Of a stretch of 64,000 bases of DNA, positions 24,761 through 33,457 are shown one piece after another. Where the stretch lies: the NCBI GenBank assembly GCA_965222895.1, contig CBDCVB010000001.1:186001-250000 (forward strand). The letters run 5' to 3'. This stretch comes from Bin87 sp965222895. GTDB taxonomy: Bacteria > Chloroflexota > Dehalococcoidia > Lucifugimonadales > UBA3495. The notes under the pieces were generated by a model. The model did no database searches. It was given only the letters and a program-made list of their open reading frames with translations, and had not been told where the DNA came from. A program made the translations under genes and the position numbers. The stretch's first letter is position 1; every line of letters starts with the position of its first letter.

Positions 24761-25900
24761 CTACAGGAAGGGGACCTTCTCGAAGACGCCACCGTTGATG
24801 GGGTTGGAGTCCAGACCCATCCAGTCTTCCAGTATCGCGGCATAGATCTGACGGAAGTCCATGTTGGACTTCAGGTTGCCGCCCTCTTCCTGGTCGGCCG
24901 GGGCCAGCGACGGGTAGGTCCCGTAGATGCCGCCCTTGACATGTTCGCCGACCGCGAAGGCAACGGAGCCGGCGCCGTGGTCGGTGCCGGAGCCGTTGTC
25001 GCCGATGCGACGACCGAACTCGGAGTACATGAACAGCGTTACGTTGTCGCTGGCGTCATGGTCCCGCAGGTCGGTGATGAAGGTGTCGACGTTGTTGGAA
25101 ACGTCAGTCCACAGGGCGCTTTGCAGCACGGCCTGGTTGGCGTGGGTGTCGAAGCCGTTGTAGGGGCTGGTGGTGAAGAGCACACGGGTTCCCAGGTCGG
25201 CCAGGTGAGTCTGGGCGATGTTCTTCATGTACTGTCCGACGACGCTGGAGGAGTACTCCACGTTGGAGGAGTACTTCGGCGGCGCGGTGGCCAGAATGTC
25301 GGCCCCGATGCGGGCGTAGGTGCCAGTGGAGCGCAGGTAGTCATTGACAAACCCGCCGCCAATGGTGGGAGCGTAAATCTTGCTGAACAGGTCCAGCGCT
25401 TCGGCGCGCTGGTCGTCGCCCTCGATGCCGGTTAGCAGACCATAGGTTTCCAGGTTGCCGACCGAGGCGACGGGCACGCTTTCCTTGGCCAGCGCGCGGG
25501 GAAGGCCGCGGCCGAAGTTTACGCCGGTGATGCCCTGGCCTTCGTTGTTGGGATCCAGTTCCTTGATGACCTGGCCCAGCCAGCCCTCGGTACCAATGGT
25601 GTCGGGCTCGCAGGTGTGCCAGATGTCCATGCTGCGGAAGTGGCTGTACGAGGGGTTGGGGTAGCCAACGCCCAAGAACACCGCCAGCTTGCCTTCGTCC
25701 CAGAACTTCTTCAGGGGCAGCATGGTGGGGTGCAAACCGATTTCGCCGTTCAGGTCGAGGACGGCCTCAGCGGGCACGCCCAAGTTGGGACGAAAGTCGC
25801 GGTAATGACCGTCGTTGTAGGGGATAACCGTGTTCAGGCCGTCGTTCCCGCCGGAGAGGGAAAGAACTACCAGAACGTTGTCCTTTTTGGTAGAGACCAT
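24761..25900 (-). CDS. DUF1501 family protein
   Basis: A 379-residue protein with the family start VLVVLSLSGGNDGLNTVIPY, the middle motif SYSHFRSMDIWHTCEP, and NVTLFMYSEFGRRIGDNGSGTDHGAGS near the end. DUF1501 proteins are alkaline-phosphatase-like and normally carry a Tat signal; here the ATG, set by ACGGAGGATCAACA, leaves no leader. It follows a DUF1800 gene, the usual genomic partner. Function unproven. Confidence 0.9.
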   Translation of the reverse strand: MVSTKKDNVLVVLSLSGGNDGLNTVIPYNDGHYRDFRPNLGVPAEAVLDLNGEIGLHPTMLPLKKFWDEGKLAVFLGVGYPNPSYSHFRSMDIWHTCEPDTIGTEGWLGQVIKELDPNNEGQGITGVNFGRGLPRALAKESVPVASVGNLETYGLLTGIEGDDQRAEALDLFSKIYAPTIGGGFVNDYLRSTGTYARIGADILATAPPKYSSNVEYSSSVVGQYMKNIAQTHLADLGTRVLFTTSPYNGFDTHANQAVLQSALWTDVSNNVDTFITDLRDHDASDNVTLFMYSEFGRRIGDNGSGTDHGAGSVAFAVGEHVKGGIYGTYPSLAPADQEEGGNLKSNMDFRQIYAAILEDWMGLDSNPINGGVFEKVPFL

Positions 25901-26023
25901 TTGTTGATCCTCCGTAATGTCGCTGGGCTGTTGCCCTTACTGTTGGTTGGGGCCAGCGCTGCGCGGCGAAGTGGTCAGTTGGCGCCGTCGCAGCGAAGCC
26001 AGCCCAAAATGGGGGTTACCGGA

Positions 26024-27448
26024 TTATTCGAACTGGAATTCCGACGTGGACGCGATAATCTGGAACATTTCGCCAGTGCGGCGAGTGAACTCGGCCTGTT
26101 CGGCGTCGTTCCCGTGGGTGAGGTTGCCGCCACGGCCAGCGTGGGCAACCAGCTGGCCACGGGTGTCGTCGGACAGGTTCAGGCAGCCTACCAGGTCGGC
26201 GCAGCTGTCTACGAACTGTTCGGGAGACAGGGTGTCGCCCTGGGACATGAGCTTGTTGATCATGCTCTGCACGCCAGGCAGCTCGGTGCGACCCAGGTAG
26301 TCGGCGGCAAAGTTGATGCGCTCTACCAGCGTGCCGGAGTCGATCCACTCGTGGCCGGTGTGCCAACCCTCAACCGTGGGAGGATTCATCAGGTCCATGC
26401 CCATGTACTTGGGTTCCTGGCTGAGTTCGAACATACCGGGCTTGATCTCGTCCCGGTGGTCGCCAACCATGCGCAGCGTACCGGCAACCATCTCGGCCGG
26501 GTTCTTCACCTTGGCGTAGCGGGCGTCCTTGAAAGAATCGGAGTTGAACAGGACGGTGAGCATGGCGTTGATGTCGTAGCCGCTGTCGAAGTAAGCCTGC
26601 TCCAGCGCTTGCAGCGTGCTCTCGTCCTTGGGCGCAGTCTGTCGCCAGCTGGGAACGGGAACCTCGTCGGCTATGAAGGCGTTGTAGAGATGGCGCGAGA
26701 CGAACCGGGCGGTTGCACGCTCGGCGCAAACCATGTCGAGAATGTCGTCGCCATTCCAGTTGCCGGTCTTGCCCAGGAACGTCTTTTCATCGTTGTCGTG
26801 GTCGGCCGGGTCGAACCGGAATTCCCAGGGGCTGCGGCCATAGGGGAAGGGCGGGTACGGCGGGGCGATGTTCCAGCCGGTGAACGCACGGGCGCAGGCC
26901 TTTACGTCGTCTTCGGAGTAGTTGAAATCTTCGTCCATGCCGACGCCCATGGAGAACAGCTCGAGCAACTCGCGGCCATAGTTCTCGTTGATGCCCGCCT
27001 TGTGGCTCTCGGAGTTGTCCAGGTAGTAGACCATGCCGGGGCTGGTGGACAGCGCCATGAGCAGATCGCGGAAGTTGCCCATACCCTTGTCCCGGAACAT
27101 CTGGACCATGATGCCCATCTCTTCGCCGGAGTCAATCTTGGAGTGGCCGGCGCAGAAAATCATGTGCCAGAAGAGGGCCATCTTTTCTTTCAGCTGGTAC
27201 TCGGTGTTCACCATTCGATACACCCAGTTCTGGATGTTAATCTCGATGGCGCCAGCGTGGTTGTAGGTGGGATGATAGCGCAGCATCAGGTCGTCTTCGA
27301 CGCCGGATTCGGGCGCCGGGTGGAGTAGTTCACCCACCACAGTGTCGTAACCTCTCGCAGCCGCAGCTTCAATCTCGTCGCGGCTGGCGTTGAAGCTGGC
27401 GCGGCGCAGAAGGTGAGCCATCAGTGCGATGTCATTGCTTCCTGCCAT
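26024..27448 (-). CDS. DUF1800 family protein
   Basis: A 474-residue protein with the typical start LMAHLLRRASFNASRDEIEA, then KMALFWHMIFCAGHSKI, NENYGRELLELFSMGVG and DDVKACARAFTGWNI. DUF1800 proteins are found beside DUF1501 genes in many phyla and their function is not known. The ATG at 27448 has an AGGAGG site seven bases upstream. It has no signal peptide. A good sigma70-type promoter lies 150 bases upstream. Confidence 0.9.
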   Translation of the reverse strand: MAGSNDIALMAHLLRRASFNASRDEIEAAAARGYDTVVGELLHPAPESGVEDDLMLRYHPTYNHAGAIEINIQNWVYRMVNTEYQLKEKMALFWHMIFCAGHSKIDSGEEMGIMVQMFRDKGMGNFRDLLMALSTSPGMVYYLDNSESHKAGINENYGRELLELFSMGVGMDEDFNYSEDDVKACARAFTGWNIAPPYPPFPYGRSPWEFRFDPADHDNDEKTFLGKTGNWNGDDILDMVCAERATARFVSRHLYNAFIADEVPVPSWRQTAPKDESTLQALEQAYFDSGYDINAMLTVLFNSDSFKDARYAKVKNPAEMVAGTLRMVGDHRDEIKPGMFELSQEPKYMGMDLMNPPTVEGWHTGHEWIDSGTLVERINFAADYLGRTELPGVQSMINKLMSQGDTLSPEQFVDSCADLVGCLNLSDDTRGQLVAHAGRGGNLTHGNDAEQAEFTRRTGEMFQIIASTSEFQFE

Positions 27449-27601
27449 TTGTTCCTCCTTTGTCTCCGGTTGAGATGATTGTTCCCGAATCGGTTGATTT
27501 AGATGGCGTGAATATACCGTAATCAGCCGATTTCCGCAATTACGCAGAGCCGCTGTGACCACTTCCCGGCCCACCAACTGCGGAACTGTTATTAGTTTAT
27601 A

Positions 27602-27630
27602 ATCGTATTGCCGCAAGCGCGGGTTGTCAA
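27602..27630 (-). promoter_or_regulatory. sigma70-type promoter of the DUF1800-DUF1501-NHL run
   Basis: On the minus strand, TTGACA (27630-27625) and TACGAT (27607-27602) are separated by exactly 17 bp. Transcription would start near 27595, giving a leader of about 147 bases before the DUF1800 gene. Prediction from sequence only. The rest of 27449-27915 has no recognisable gene. Confidence 0.6.
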
Positions 27631-27915
27631 TACAACTGCGCGGCCAATCACCGGCCACTTCCGGCCCGGATACCCCGGATTCCCGGCGGCGTCGGCAGGG
27701 TGGCGCGATCCTCTTCGTGAGGAATCCACCCCCACCCCGGCCCGCTCCCATCGAGGGAGAGGCAACTACCTGTATGTTATCATCAATGCAAATCTATCCA
27801 CTACTGCGGTTGCCCGGGCCTTGCACGAGCATTGGTAACCTTTAATACCAGTGCAGATAATGCCCCATACAGAGGGGCCACGGCACCGAGGGGTCAAGGC
27901 AGGGAGGTTGGAACG

Positions 27916-28605
27916 ATGCCCGTCATTACGATTAACGGCCCCATCGGCGCCGGTTCTATTGCAGTGGGCCAGAAGGTTGCCGGCGATTTGAGCCTGAACT
28001 ACGTTGACCGCATGGTCTTTGCTGAGGCGGCCCGGATTATCGGCTCGCCGGTTTCCAACCTGATTGCCAAAGAGCAGCGGGTGGAGCGGTTCGGGGACCG
28101 GGTGGCGGCGTTGCTGGGCCGGGTGCTGGAGCGGGCTGCCGTTTCTGGCGACTACGACCTGGGTGTGGGCATCGAATCGTTGCCGGAAACCTACCATGAA
28201 CTGGCCGGCGAGCCGTCCTCGCGCATCCAGCGCGTCAACGACCAGGTGTTCATCGACACCACCCAGGAAGTGATACGCAACCTGGCTAATGCCGGCCACG
28301 TGGTCATCATCGGCCGCGGCGCCAACGTCATTCTGGGCGACACGCCCGGAGTGCTGCACGTCGGCATCCTGGCGCCCATGGCAACCCGGCTGAAAACCAT
28401 CATGGAGCGGGAGCATCTGGGCGAGGAAGCAGCCCGCACGTACCTGGAAGAGCTGGAGGAAGCGCGGGTGCGGTTCTTCCAGAAGTTCTTCAAGGTATCG
28501 CCCTTGGATCCCACGCTGTATCACATTATGCTGGACATGGGCCACATGAGCACGGAAACCGCCGCCCTCATCATTGGCCACGCCGCTGGCGACCTGGAAC
28601 ACTAA
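27916..28605 (+). CDS. cytidylate kinase-like family protein
   Basis: A 229-residue protein of the cytidylate-kinase-like P-loop group. The phosphate loop region is TINGPIGAGSIAVGQKVA at about 5-22, which lacks the standard GK(S/T), and GHVVIIGRGANVIL is a family-typical second motif near 132. GGGAGGTTGGAACG precedes the ATG. Many Chloroflexota and Proteobacteria carry such proteins, whose nucleotide substrate is not established. Confidence 0.82.
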   Translation: MPVITINGPIGAGSIAVGQKVAGDLSLNYVDRMVFAEAARIIGSPVSNLIAKEQRVERFGDRVAALLGRVLERAAVSGDYDLGVGIESLPETYHELAGEPSSRIQRVNDQVFIDTTQEVIRNLANAGHVVIIGRGANVILGDTPGVLHVGILAPMATRLKTIMEREHLGEEAARTYLEELEEARVRFFQKFFKVSPLDPTLYHIMLDMGHMSTETAALIIGHAAGDLEH

Positions 28606-28669
28606 CCCGGATGTAAACGCCAGCGTCCTGACGTTATTGACTTGAAACAACCGGAGGTTATACAGAACT

Positions 28670-28966
28670 ATGTTTGTGAGAATGGTTTGGGGTAAGTTGC
28701 GCGCCGGTTCCTGGGAGGAATTTGAGCGTCATTACCACGAGCGGGTTACCGTCGCCACGATCCGGCCGTCGGGCCTGCGCGAACGCCAGCTAATCCGCAG
28801 CACCGAGGATCCGGACGAAGGCATCAGCGTTAGCGTCTGGGAAACCCTGAATGAGTTGCGCGAGTACGAAACCAGCGAGTTTCGCGCCAACATCGCCCGC
28901 GAGGTGGAACACCTCTACCGCGGCGAATACTGGGTGAAGCACTTCGAGATTAGCTCCACCGACTGA
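28670..28966 (+). CDS. antibiotic biosynthesis monooxygenase (ABM)-domain protein
   Basis: A 98-residue dimeric ferredoxin-like-fold protein: MFVRMVWGKLRAGSWEEFER, IRPSGLRERQLIRSTEDPDE and SVSVWETLNELREYETSEF match the ABM pattern. Such proteins are small monooxygenases or structural homologues without cofactors. It has a CCGGAGG site upstream and lies 64 bases after the kinase-like gene. Confidence 0.8.
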   Translation: MFVRMVWGKLRAGSWEEFERHYHERVTVATIRPSGLRERQLIRSTEDPDEGISVSVWETLNELREYETSEFRANIAREVEHLYRGEYWVKHFEISSTD

Positions 28967-28991
28967 TTGAAGTCGGCCGCCCGGAAACTGC

Positions 28992-29024
28992 AGGCCCCGT
29001 TGCGGTTGGCAGCGGGGCCTTCTG
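28992..29024 (+). terminator. intrinsic terminator after the ABM gene
   Basis: AGGCCCCGTTGC (28992-29003) pairs with GCAGCGGGGCCT (29009-29020), 12 bp with one G-U pair and a GGTTG loop, followed by a weak TCTG tail. Confidence 0.6.
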
Positions 29025-29175
29025 CGTGTACGTCGCCAATGGGCGCCAATGGGCGGCCCTTGGACAAGCTCAGGACGAACGGGCGGGTCTGTTCGGACTA
29101 GTGGAGGGGTCTTTCGGGTGGACGCGGGGCAGCTGTTCTGGTGGATGACCGAAAGACCCCGGGTGCAGCGGTACG

Positions 29176-29595
29176 CTATCGGCCGGCGACGGCTCCGGGC
29201 ACCCGGCCGATGCCGGCCCGCGCGCAGTCTTCGTCTTCCTGGGCGGTGCCGCCACTGCCGCCCACGGCGCCGATCAACTCGCCGTTCATGTAGATGGGCA
29301 ATGCGCCCTGGCCGGGGATGAACTCACCGCGTTCGACTTCCATCACGGCGCGCATGATGGGCGTCGTGGAGCGTTCGGTGAGCTCGCCACTGGGCTCGCC
29401 GAAGCAGGCCGACGCGCGGGCCTTGCCGCGGGAAACGTAGGGCGTCCGCCAGGCGGAGCCGTCCATTCGGCACATGGTAATCAGGTCGCCGCGGGCGTCC
29501 ACGACGGAAAAACTGAAGGCTTTGCCCAAGTCCAATGCGGCGGCTTTGGCGCCGCCCAGCACTGCTTCGGCCTGTTCAAGCGTAATGTTTGGCAT
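29176..29595 (-). CDS. GlcG/HbpS family protein (DUF336)
   Basis: A 139-residue protein with the GlcG pattern: SVVDARGDLITMCRMDGSAW, SRGKARASACFGEPSGEL and a C-terminal GELIGAVGGSGGTAQEDEDC. The family includes haem-binding HbpS and proteins beside glycolate genes; the exact role varies. AGGAG stands ahead of the ATG at 29595. The next minus-strand gene upstream is the AEG-repeat protein. Confidence 0.85.
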   Translation of the reverse strand: MPNITLEQAEAVLGGAKAAALDLGKAFSFSVVDARGDLITMCRMDGSAWRTPYVSRGKARASACFGEPSGELTERSTTPIMRAVMEVERGEFIPGQGALPIYMNGELIGAVGGSGGTAQEDEDCARAGIGRVPGAVAGR

Positions 29596-29696
29596 GGTGA
29601 AAATCTCCTTATAGTAGGTAGAGTGTGGTGTGGATTTAAAATCGCTGGCGCGGCGCAGCAATCGTCGGGATACCGGAGGAGCCGACTGCAACAACG

Positions 29697-30113
29697 CTAC
29701 TGGCGGTCAGCTTCCAGGCGGTCGGCTTCCAGGGTTGGTGGGGGTTCATCGAAAGGCTCGTTCCGTGCAGCGGCGGCCAGGCGTCGCTGGTTCCATTCGC
29801 GAATCTGCTGCCTGATTTCCGACACCGCTTCGGCACGCCCTTCGGCACGCCCTTCGGCAAGTCCTTCGGCAAGTCCTTCGGCAAGTCCCTGGGCACGACC
29901 CTCGGCACGCTGCTTCTCCTGGAGCGGTCTGACGTACTTGTTCATCAGGTAATCGTAAGTAACCATAAAACGCTGCATGACCTCCATCAAAGTGAATGTG
30001 CTGGGGATACCCAGGGCAGTGACCGCCGGGATGTGGGGCATAGTCGCGTCGATAACCTGACCAGTTGCGTAATCAGGATGAAGCGACTGCTGGAATTCCA
30101 CAACAAGGTACAT
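29697..30113 (-). pseudogene. AEG-repeat protein, probably 5'-truncated (Rpn/PD-(D/E)XK-associated type)
   Basis: The first in-frame ATG (30113) starts MYLVVEFQQSLHPDYATGQV, then LMEVMQRFMVTYDYLMNKYV, and a tail of repeated LAEG/RAEG units (RAQGLAEGLAEGLAEGRAEG). This arrangement is common at the end of Rpn-type nuclease-like proteins. The same frame stays open and protein-like upstream (ESIWAIPPAWRLPYITLYW) back to a TGA at 30284-30282 with no ATG or GTG, so the 5' end is probably lost. Function not assigned. Confidence 0.5.
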
Positions 30114-30469
30114 CGCGAGAAGCCACTGTATCCAGTACAGGGTAATATAGGGAAGCCGCCATGCTGGCGGAATGGCCCAGATAGACTCTCGACGACCGTT
30201 AGAGTTATCATCGCGCCCGGTGTTCGTAATGATTTCGCTCCGGTTGTGAGTGGTTGGATTTGTTGCGACGCACTGCGCCGGTCAGGCCGTTTCGTCTCTT
30301 CCAGTGGGATGACCGGCAGGATCCCGAGCATTACAGTTGAGGGCACTCTATCGCCTGCGCTATTATAGCAGGCAAGCCCGCGCGCCATCCCCTTTCATCA
30401 TTCACTCCATCGAGTGTAGAGCGGCGGCAATCCCAAAACTGCGGTCGGTTCCCGGAGGTAACGTCTGCC

Positions 30470-30592
30470 TTGTTCGGATTTTTCGACTCATTCAAGAAAG
30501 GCTGCGGTTGCGCCCTTGGCGTGGTCGTCGGCTTGGTCATCGCTGCCGTAATCATCGGTTTGGTATTTGGCAAATGTGAAGTAGGTTTCTAG
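30470..30592 (+). CDS. small membrane peptide (40 aa)
   Basis: The start is TTG at 30470, preceded by GGAGG at 30454-30458. The product LFGFFDSFKKGCGCALGVVV... is 40 residues: a short basic N-terminus, then one hydrophobic glycine-rich helix (GVVVGLVIAAVIIGLVFG, about 18-35) and the tail KCEVGF. It resembles one-helix membrane peptides with a glycine zipper. No family recognised. It ends 50 bases before the F420-type LLM gene, on the same strand. Confidence 0.5.
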   Translation: MFGFFDSFKKGCGCALGVVVGLVIAAVIIGLVFGKCEVGF

Positions 30593-30642
30593 CGGCCCAC
30601 CCCGCCATTTCGTTCTGGAGCAACACCATCTGGAGCAACACC

Positions 30643-31587
30643 ATGCAATTTGGATTCTACCTGCCCAACCACGGCCCCAACGCGCAGCCCGGCCCCCTGG
30701 CCCAAATCGCCCAGACCGGCGACCGCCTGGGCTATTACTGCATGGTGGCCGGCGACCACATCCTGGTTCCCAACCGCATCGACTCGCCCTACCCTTACAC
30801 CGTTAGCGGCGAGTTTCCTACGGGCGAAAGCGGAGAGTATTTCGAGCAACTCACGCTGCTCACCTACCTAGCCGGCGTTACGCAAAACATCCGCATGGTG
30901 CCCAGCGTGATGATTGTTCCCTACCGCCCGGCCATTCTGGCCGCCAAGATTCTGGCGACCCTGGACGTGCTGTCCCAGGGCCGTCTGATTCTGGGCGTCG
31001 GGGTGGGCTGGATGGAGGAGGAGTTTGACGCGCTGGGCACGCCGCCGTTTGCCGAGCGGGGCGCCGTTACCGACGAATACCTGCGGGCGTACAAGGAGCT
31101 GTGGACCAGTCCCAACCCGGAGTTCGATGGCAAGTACGTTCAGTTCTCGGGCATTCAGTTTCTGCCCAAGCCGGTGCAGAAGCCGCATCCCCCCATCTGG
31201 GTGGGTGGGCAGAGCCGCCCGGCCATCCGCCGCGCCGCGACCCTGGGCGACGGCTGGCATCCGGTGGGCACCATACCGGCGGCCACGCTGGATCCCGAGG
31301 AACTGGCCGGCGACATGGTGCAACTCAATCGGTTCGCCGAGCAGGCCGGCCGCGACCCGTCGGAAATCCAGGTGTCGATGAAAGCGCCGCTGTACGACCC
31401 GGCCACCATGCAATCCGGCCCGCGCCGGCGCTTCTCCGGCTCCAGCGACGCAATTCTCGAAGACGTGCATACCTATTCTGAGATCGGTGTGTCGCACATC
31501 ATATTTGACATCCGGGGCAGCGATTTGAACCAGGCCACCGATCGGCTGGACTGGTTTGCCAGCGATGTCATGGGGCAGGTTGGATAA
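30643..31587 (+). CDS. LLM class flavin/F420-dependent oxidoreductase
   Basis: A 314-residue member of the luciferase-like superfamily, of the F420-dependent (TIGR03619-like) type: MQFGFYLPNHGP start, LGYYCMVAGDHI, ATLDVLSQGRLILGVGVGW, then KPHPPIWVGGQSRPAIRRAA. It probably oxidises or reduces an organic substrate with F420 or FMN. The carboxymuconolactone decarboxylase and enol-lactonase-like genes follow on the same strand. Confidence 0.87.
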   Translation: MQFGFYLPNHGPNAQPGPLAQIAQTGDRLGYYCMVAGDHILVPNRIDSPYPYTVSGEFPTGESGEYFEQLTLLTYLAGVTQNIRMVPSVMIVPYRPAILAAKILATLDVLSQGRLILGVGVGWMEEEFDALGTPPFAERGAVTDEYLRAYKELWTSPNPEFDGKYVQFSGIQFLPKPVQKPHPPIWVGGQSRPAIRRAATLGDGWHPVGTIPAATLDPEELAGDMVQLNRFAEQAGRDPSEIQVSMKAPLYDPATMQSGPRRRFSGSSDAILEDVHTYSEIGVSHIIFDIRGSDLNQATDRLDWFASDVMGQVG

Positions 31588-31600
31588 CCGGACGCTGTGC

Positions 31601-31648
31601 TATAATCGGGGCGCTTGACAACGCTGCCGCACGGTACAATGTCAAGCG
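31601..31648 (+). promoter_or_regulatory. promoter-like box and perfect inverted repeat upstream of the CMD gene
   Basis: TATAAT at 31601-31606 is a perfect -10 hexamer with only a weak -35. CGCTTGACA (31612-31620) and TGTCAAGCG (31640-31648) are perfect 9-bp inverted arms 19 bp apart, just downstream of the -10. This is where a repressor could act. The CTTGACA core also occurs in the MarR operator at 3612-3636. Confidence 0.45.
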
Positions 31649-31687
31649 TCGCTGGTTCACGAAACTGTTGGTAGGAGGAAGACTGCC

Positions 31688-32482
31688 TTGACCACCCTGA
31701 ATGACCGCTTTCAAGCCGGACAGAATATGCGCGGATTGATGTCGGGCGGGGACCAGACACATTATGCGCTGCCTGGTGTCGATCAGTTGGCTCCCGACCT
31801 GAAGCGCATCATCGACGAAGCGCTTTTCGGCTTGATATGGACCCGCTCCGGCCTGGACCTCAAGTACCGCTGTATGGCGACGGTGTCCGCCTTGATGGCG
31901 TTGGGAGAGTTGAATCTGCTTCGCCGCCACGTTGACCGTTCCCTGAACGTGGGATTGAGTCCGCAACAGGTGGTGGAGATTTTCATTCAGTCCACGTTTT
32001 ACGTGGGCGTGCCGGCCGTAGAGACCGCCCTGCGGCTTACCAAGGACATCTTCGAGGAACGGGGCATCGAATTCCGGGCGGTGCCGGAATACGACACCAA
32101 TCGGCACGCCGATGAACTGCACGCCCTGGGCCAGGAAATTCACCGCCACCACATGGGCGACCTGACCCTGCCGCGCGTCAACGCCGACACGCCGGAAGCG
32201 GAGCTGGAGCGTATCGTGGACGAGTACCACTGGGGCGCCATCCACAGCCGGTCGCATCTGGACGACAAGGCGCGGGCTATCGTCTCCCTGGCCTCCCTGA
32301 CGGTGATGGGAGTATACGATGCCCAGATGCGGCGGCGGATTCGCGGCGCGCTGGGAATTGGCCTGTCGCCCATCGAGGTGATGGAAGTATTCATTCACCT
32401 CTCCATGTACGGCGGATACATCAACACGCGAACGGCCATGCGCATCGCCCGGTCGGTTTTCGTTGAGCTGGGCGTCGGGTGA
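31688..32482 (+). CDS. carboxymuconolactone decarboxylase family protein, two CMD repeats
   Basis: A 264-residue protein with two copies of the CMD fold. The first spans about residues 35-125 (DLKYRCMATVSALMALGELN) and the second about 165-255 (DDKARAIVSLASLTVMGVYD; LGIGLSPIEVMEVFIHLSMY). Single-domain members decarboxylate gamma-carboxymuconolactone; fused forms are often uncharacterised. The TTG start has AGGAGG at 31674-31679. The next gene is an enol-lactonase-like hydrolase, which is the next step of the beta-ketoadipate route. Confidence 0.85.
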   Translation: MTTLNDRFQAGQNMRGLMSGGDQTHYALPGVDQLAPDLKRIIDEALFGLIWTRSGLDLKYRCMATVSALMALGELNLLRRHVDRSLNVGLSPQQVVEIFIQSTFYVGVPAVETALRLTKDIFEERGIEFRAVPEYDTNRHADELHALGQEIHRHHMGDLTLPRVNADTPEAELERIVDEYHWGAIHSRSHLDDKARAIVSLASLTVMGVYDAQMRRRIRGALGIGLSPIEVMEVFIHLSMYGGYINTRTAMRIARSVFVELGVG

Positions 32483-32598
32483 ACTGAGCATCGGGTGATT
32501 TGGCCGTCGGCTGACCCGGCGCGCGTTCCGGTTCCCGCCCGAATATACGGGACAACAACCGGCCAACCCCAAGCGGCAAGGAGGTCGGAGGAAAACTG

Positions 32599-33393
32599 AT
32601 GAAACTGCGCCTGGACGACGGCTGCGAGCTGTTTTACACCATTGACGACTTCACCGACCCCTGGACCGAACCGCAAACGGTGTTGATGCACCACGGCATG
32701 GCCAAGAACCACAAGCTGTGGTTCGGCTGGGTACCCATCATCGCGCGGCACTACCGGGTGATTCGCTACGATATGCGCGGGATGGGCCAGTCGCAGGTGC
32801 CCGATCCTGGTTACCCGTTCTCGGTGGACAACTTCGCTAATGACCTGGCCGAAGTTGCGGACAAGCTGGGTCTGGACAAGTTCCATTTGATCGGCGAGAC
32901 GGTGGGCGGCAGCATTTCGATGCGCTATGCCACCATGCACCAGGAACGCCTGCTGTCGCTAACCGCCTGCACGTCGCCCACCAGCTTCAACGACGCTCAT
33001 CATGCCGAATCGGCGGTGCAGATTGAACGCGACGGCATCGGCGCCTGGGTTGAGGGCAGCATCGGTCGCCGCCTGGACCCCCAGATCGTGGACCCGGCCT
33101 ACACACGCTGGTACGCCGAGCAGATGAAGGCGACGACCCCCCACGTGGTGGCTGGCTTCCAGGCTCAGGCTTCGGGAGATTTGCGTCCCCTGCTGAAGGA
33201 CGTCCAGACGCCCGTGCTGATAATTGCGGCGGCGGCACTGCGCGAGGAAGTGCTGGGAGATTTCCGCGGCGCATCCGATGTGTTCCCCAATGGCCGTTCG
33301 GTGGTATTCCCCGGAGTGTACGGGTTCGTGCAGCACATCCTGCCGGTGCCGTGCGCCCGCGTGTGGCTGGATTTCGCCGGCAGCCTGGGATAA
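32599..33393 (+). CDS. alpha/beta hydrolase, 3-oxoadipate enol-lactonase-like, Thr at nucleophile position
   Basis: A 264-residue alpha/beta-hydrolase with MHHGMAKNHKLW (oxyanion region), YDMRGMGQSQVP, and the nucleophile elbow LIGETVGGSIS, where Thr101 replaces the usual Ser. A C-terminal His (FVQHILPVP) is present. It follows the CMD-family gene, as PcaD follows PcaC. The Thr makes ordinary serine-hydrolase chemistry uncertain. GGAGG precedes the ATG. Confidence 0.85.
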   Translation: MKLRLDDGCELFYTIDDFTDPWTEPQTVLMHHGMAKNHKLWFGWVPIIARHYRVIRYDMRGMGQSQVPDPGYPFSVDNFANDLAEVADKLGLDKFHLIGETVGGSISMRYATMHQERLLSLTACTSPTSFNDAHHAESAVQIERDGIGAWVEGSIGRRLDPQIVDPAYTRWYAEQMKATTPHVVAGFQAQASGDLRPLLKDVQTPVLIIAAAALREEVLGDFRGASDVFPNGRSVVFPGVYGFVQHILPVPCARVWLDFAGSLG

Positions 33394-33457
33394 AGTGTCC
33401 GTCCTGCTCCGGGACGGCGCTAATTTCCAAATGCCGGTTGCAGTGTGACCTTTCGGG

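Noticed and set aside
25616..27328. A 570-codon plus-strand open frame
   Set aside because: It is antisense to the DUF1501 and DUF1800 genes, Val/Gly/Gln-rich without motifs.
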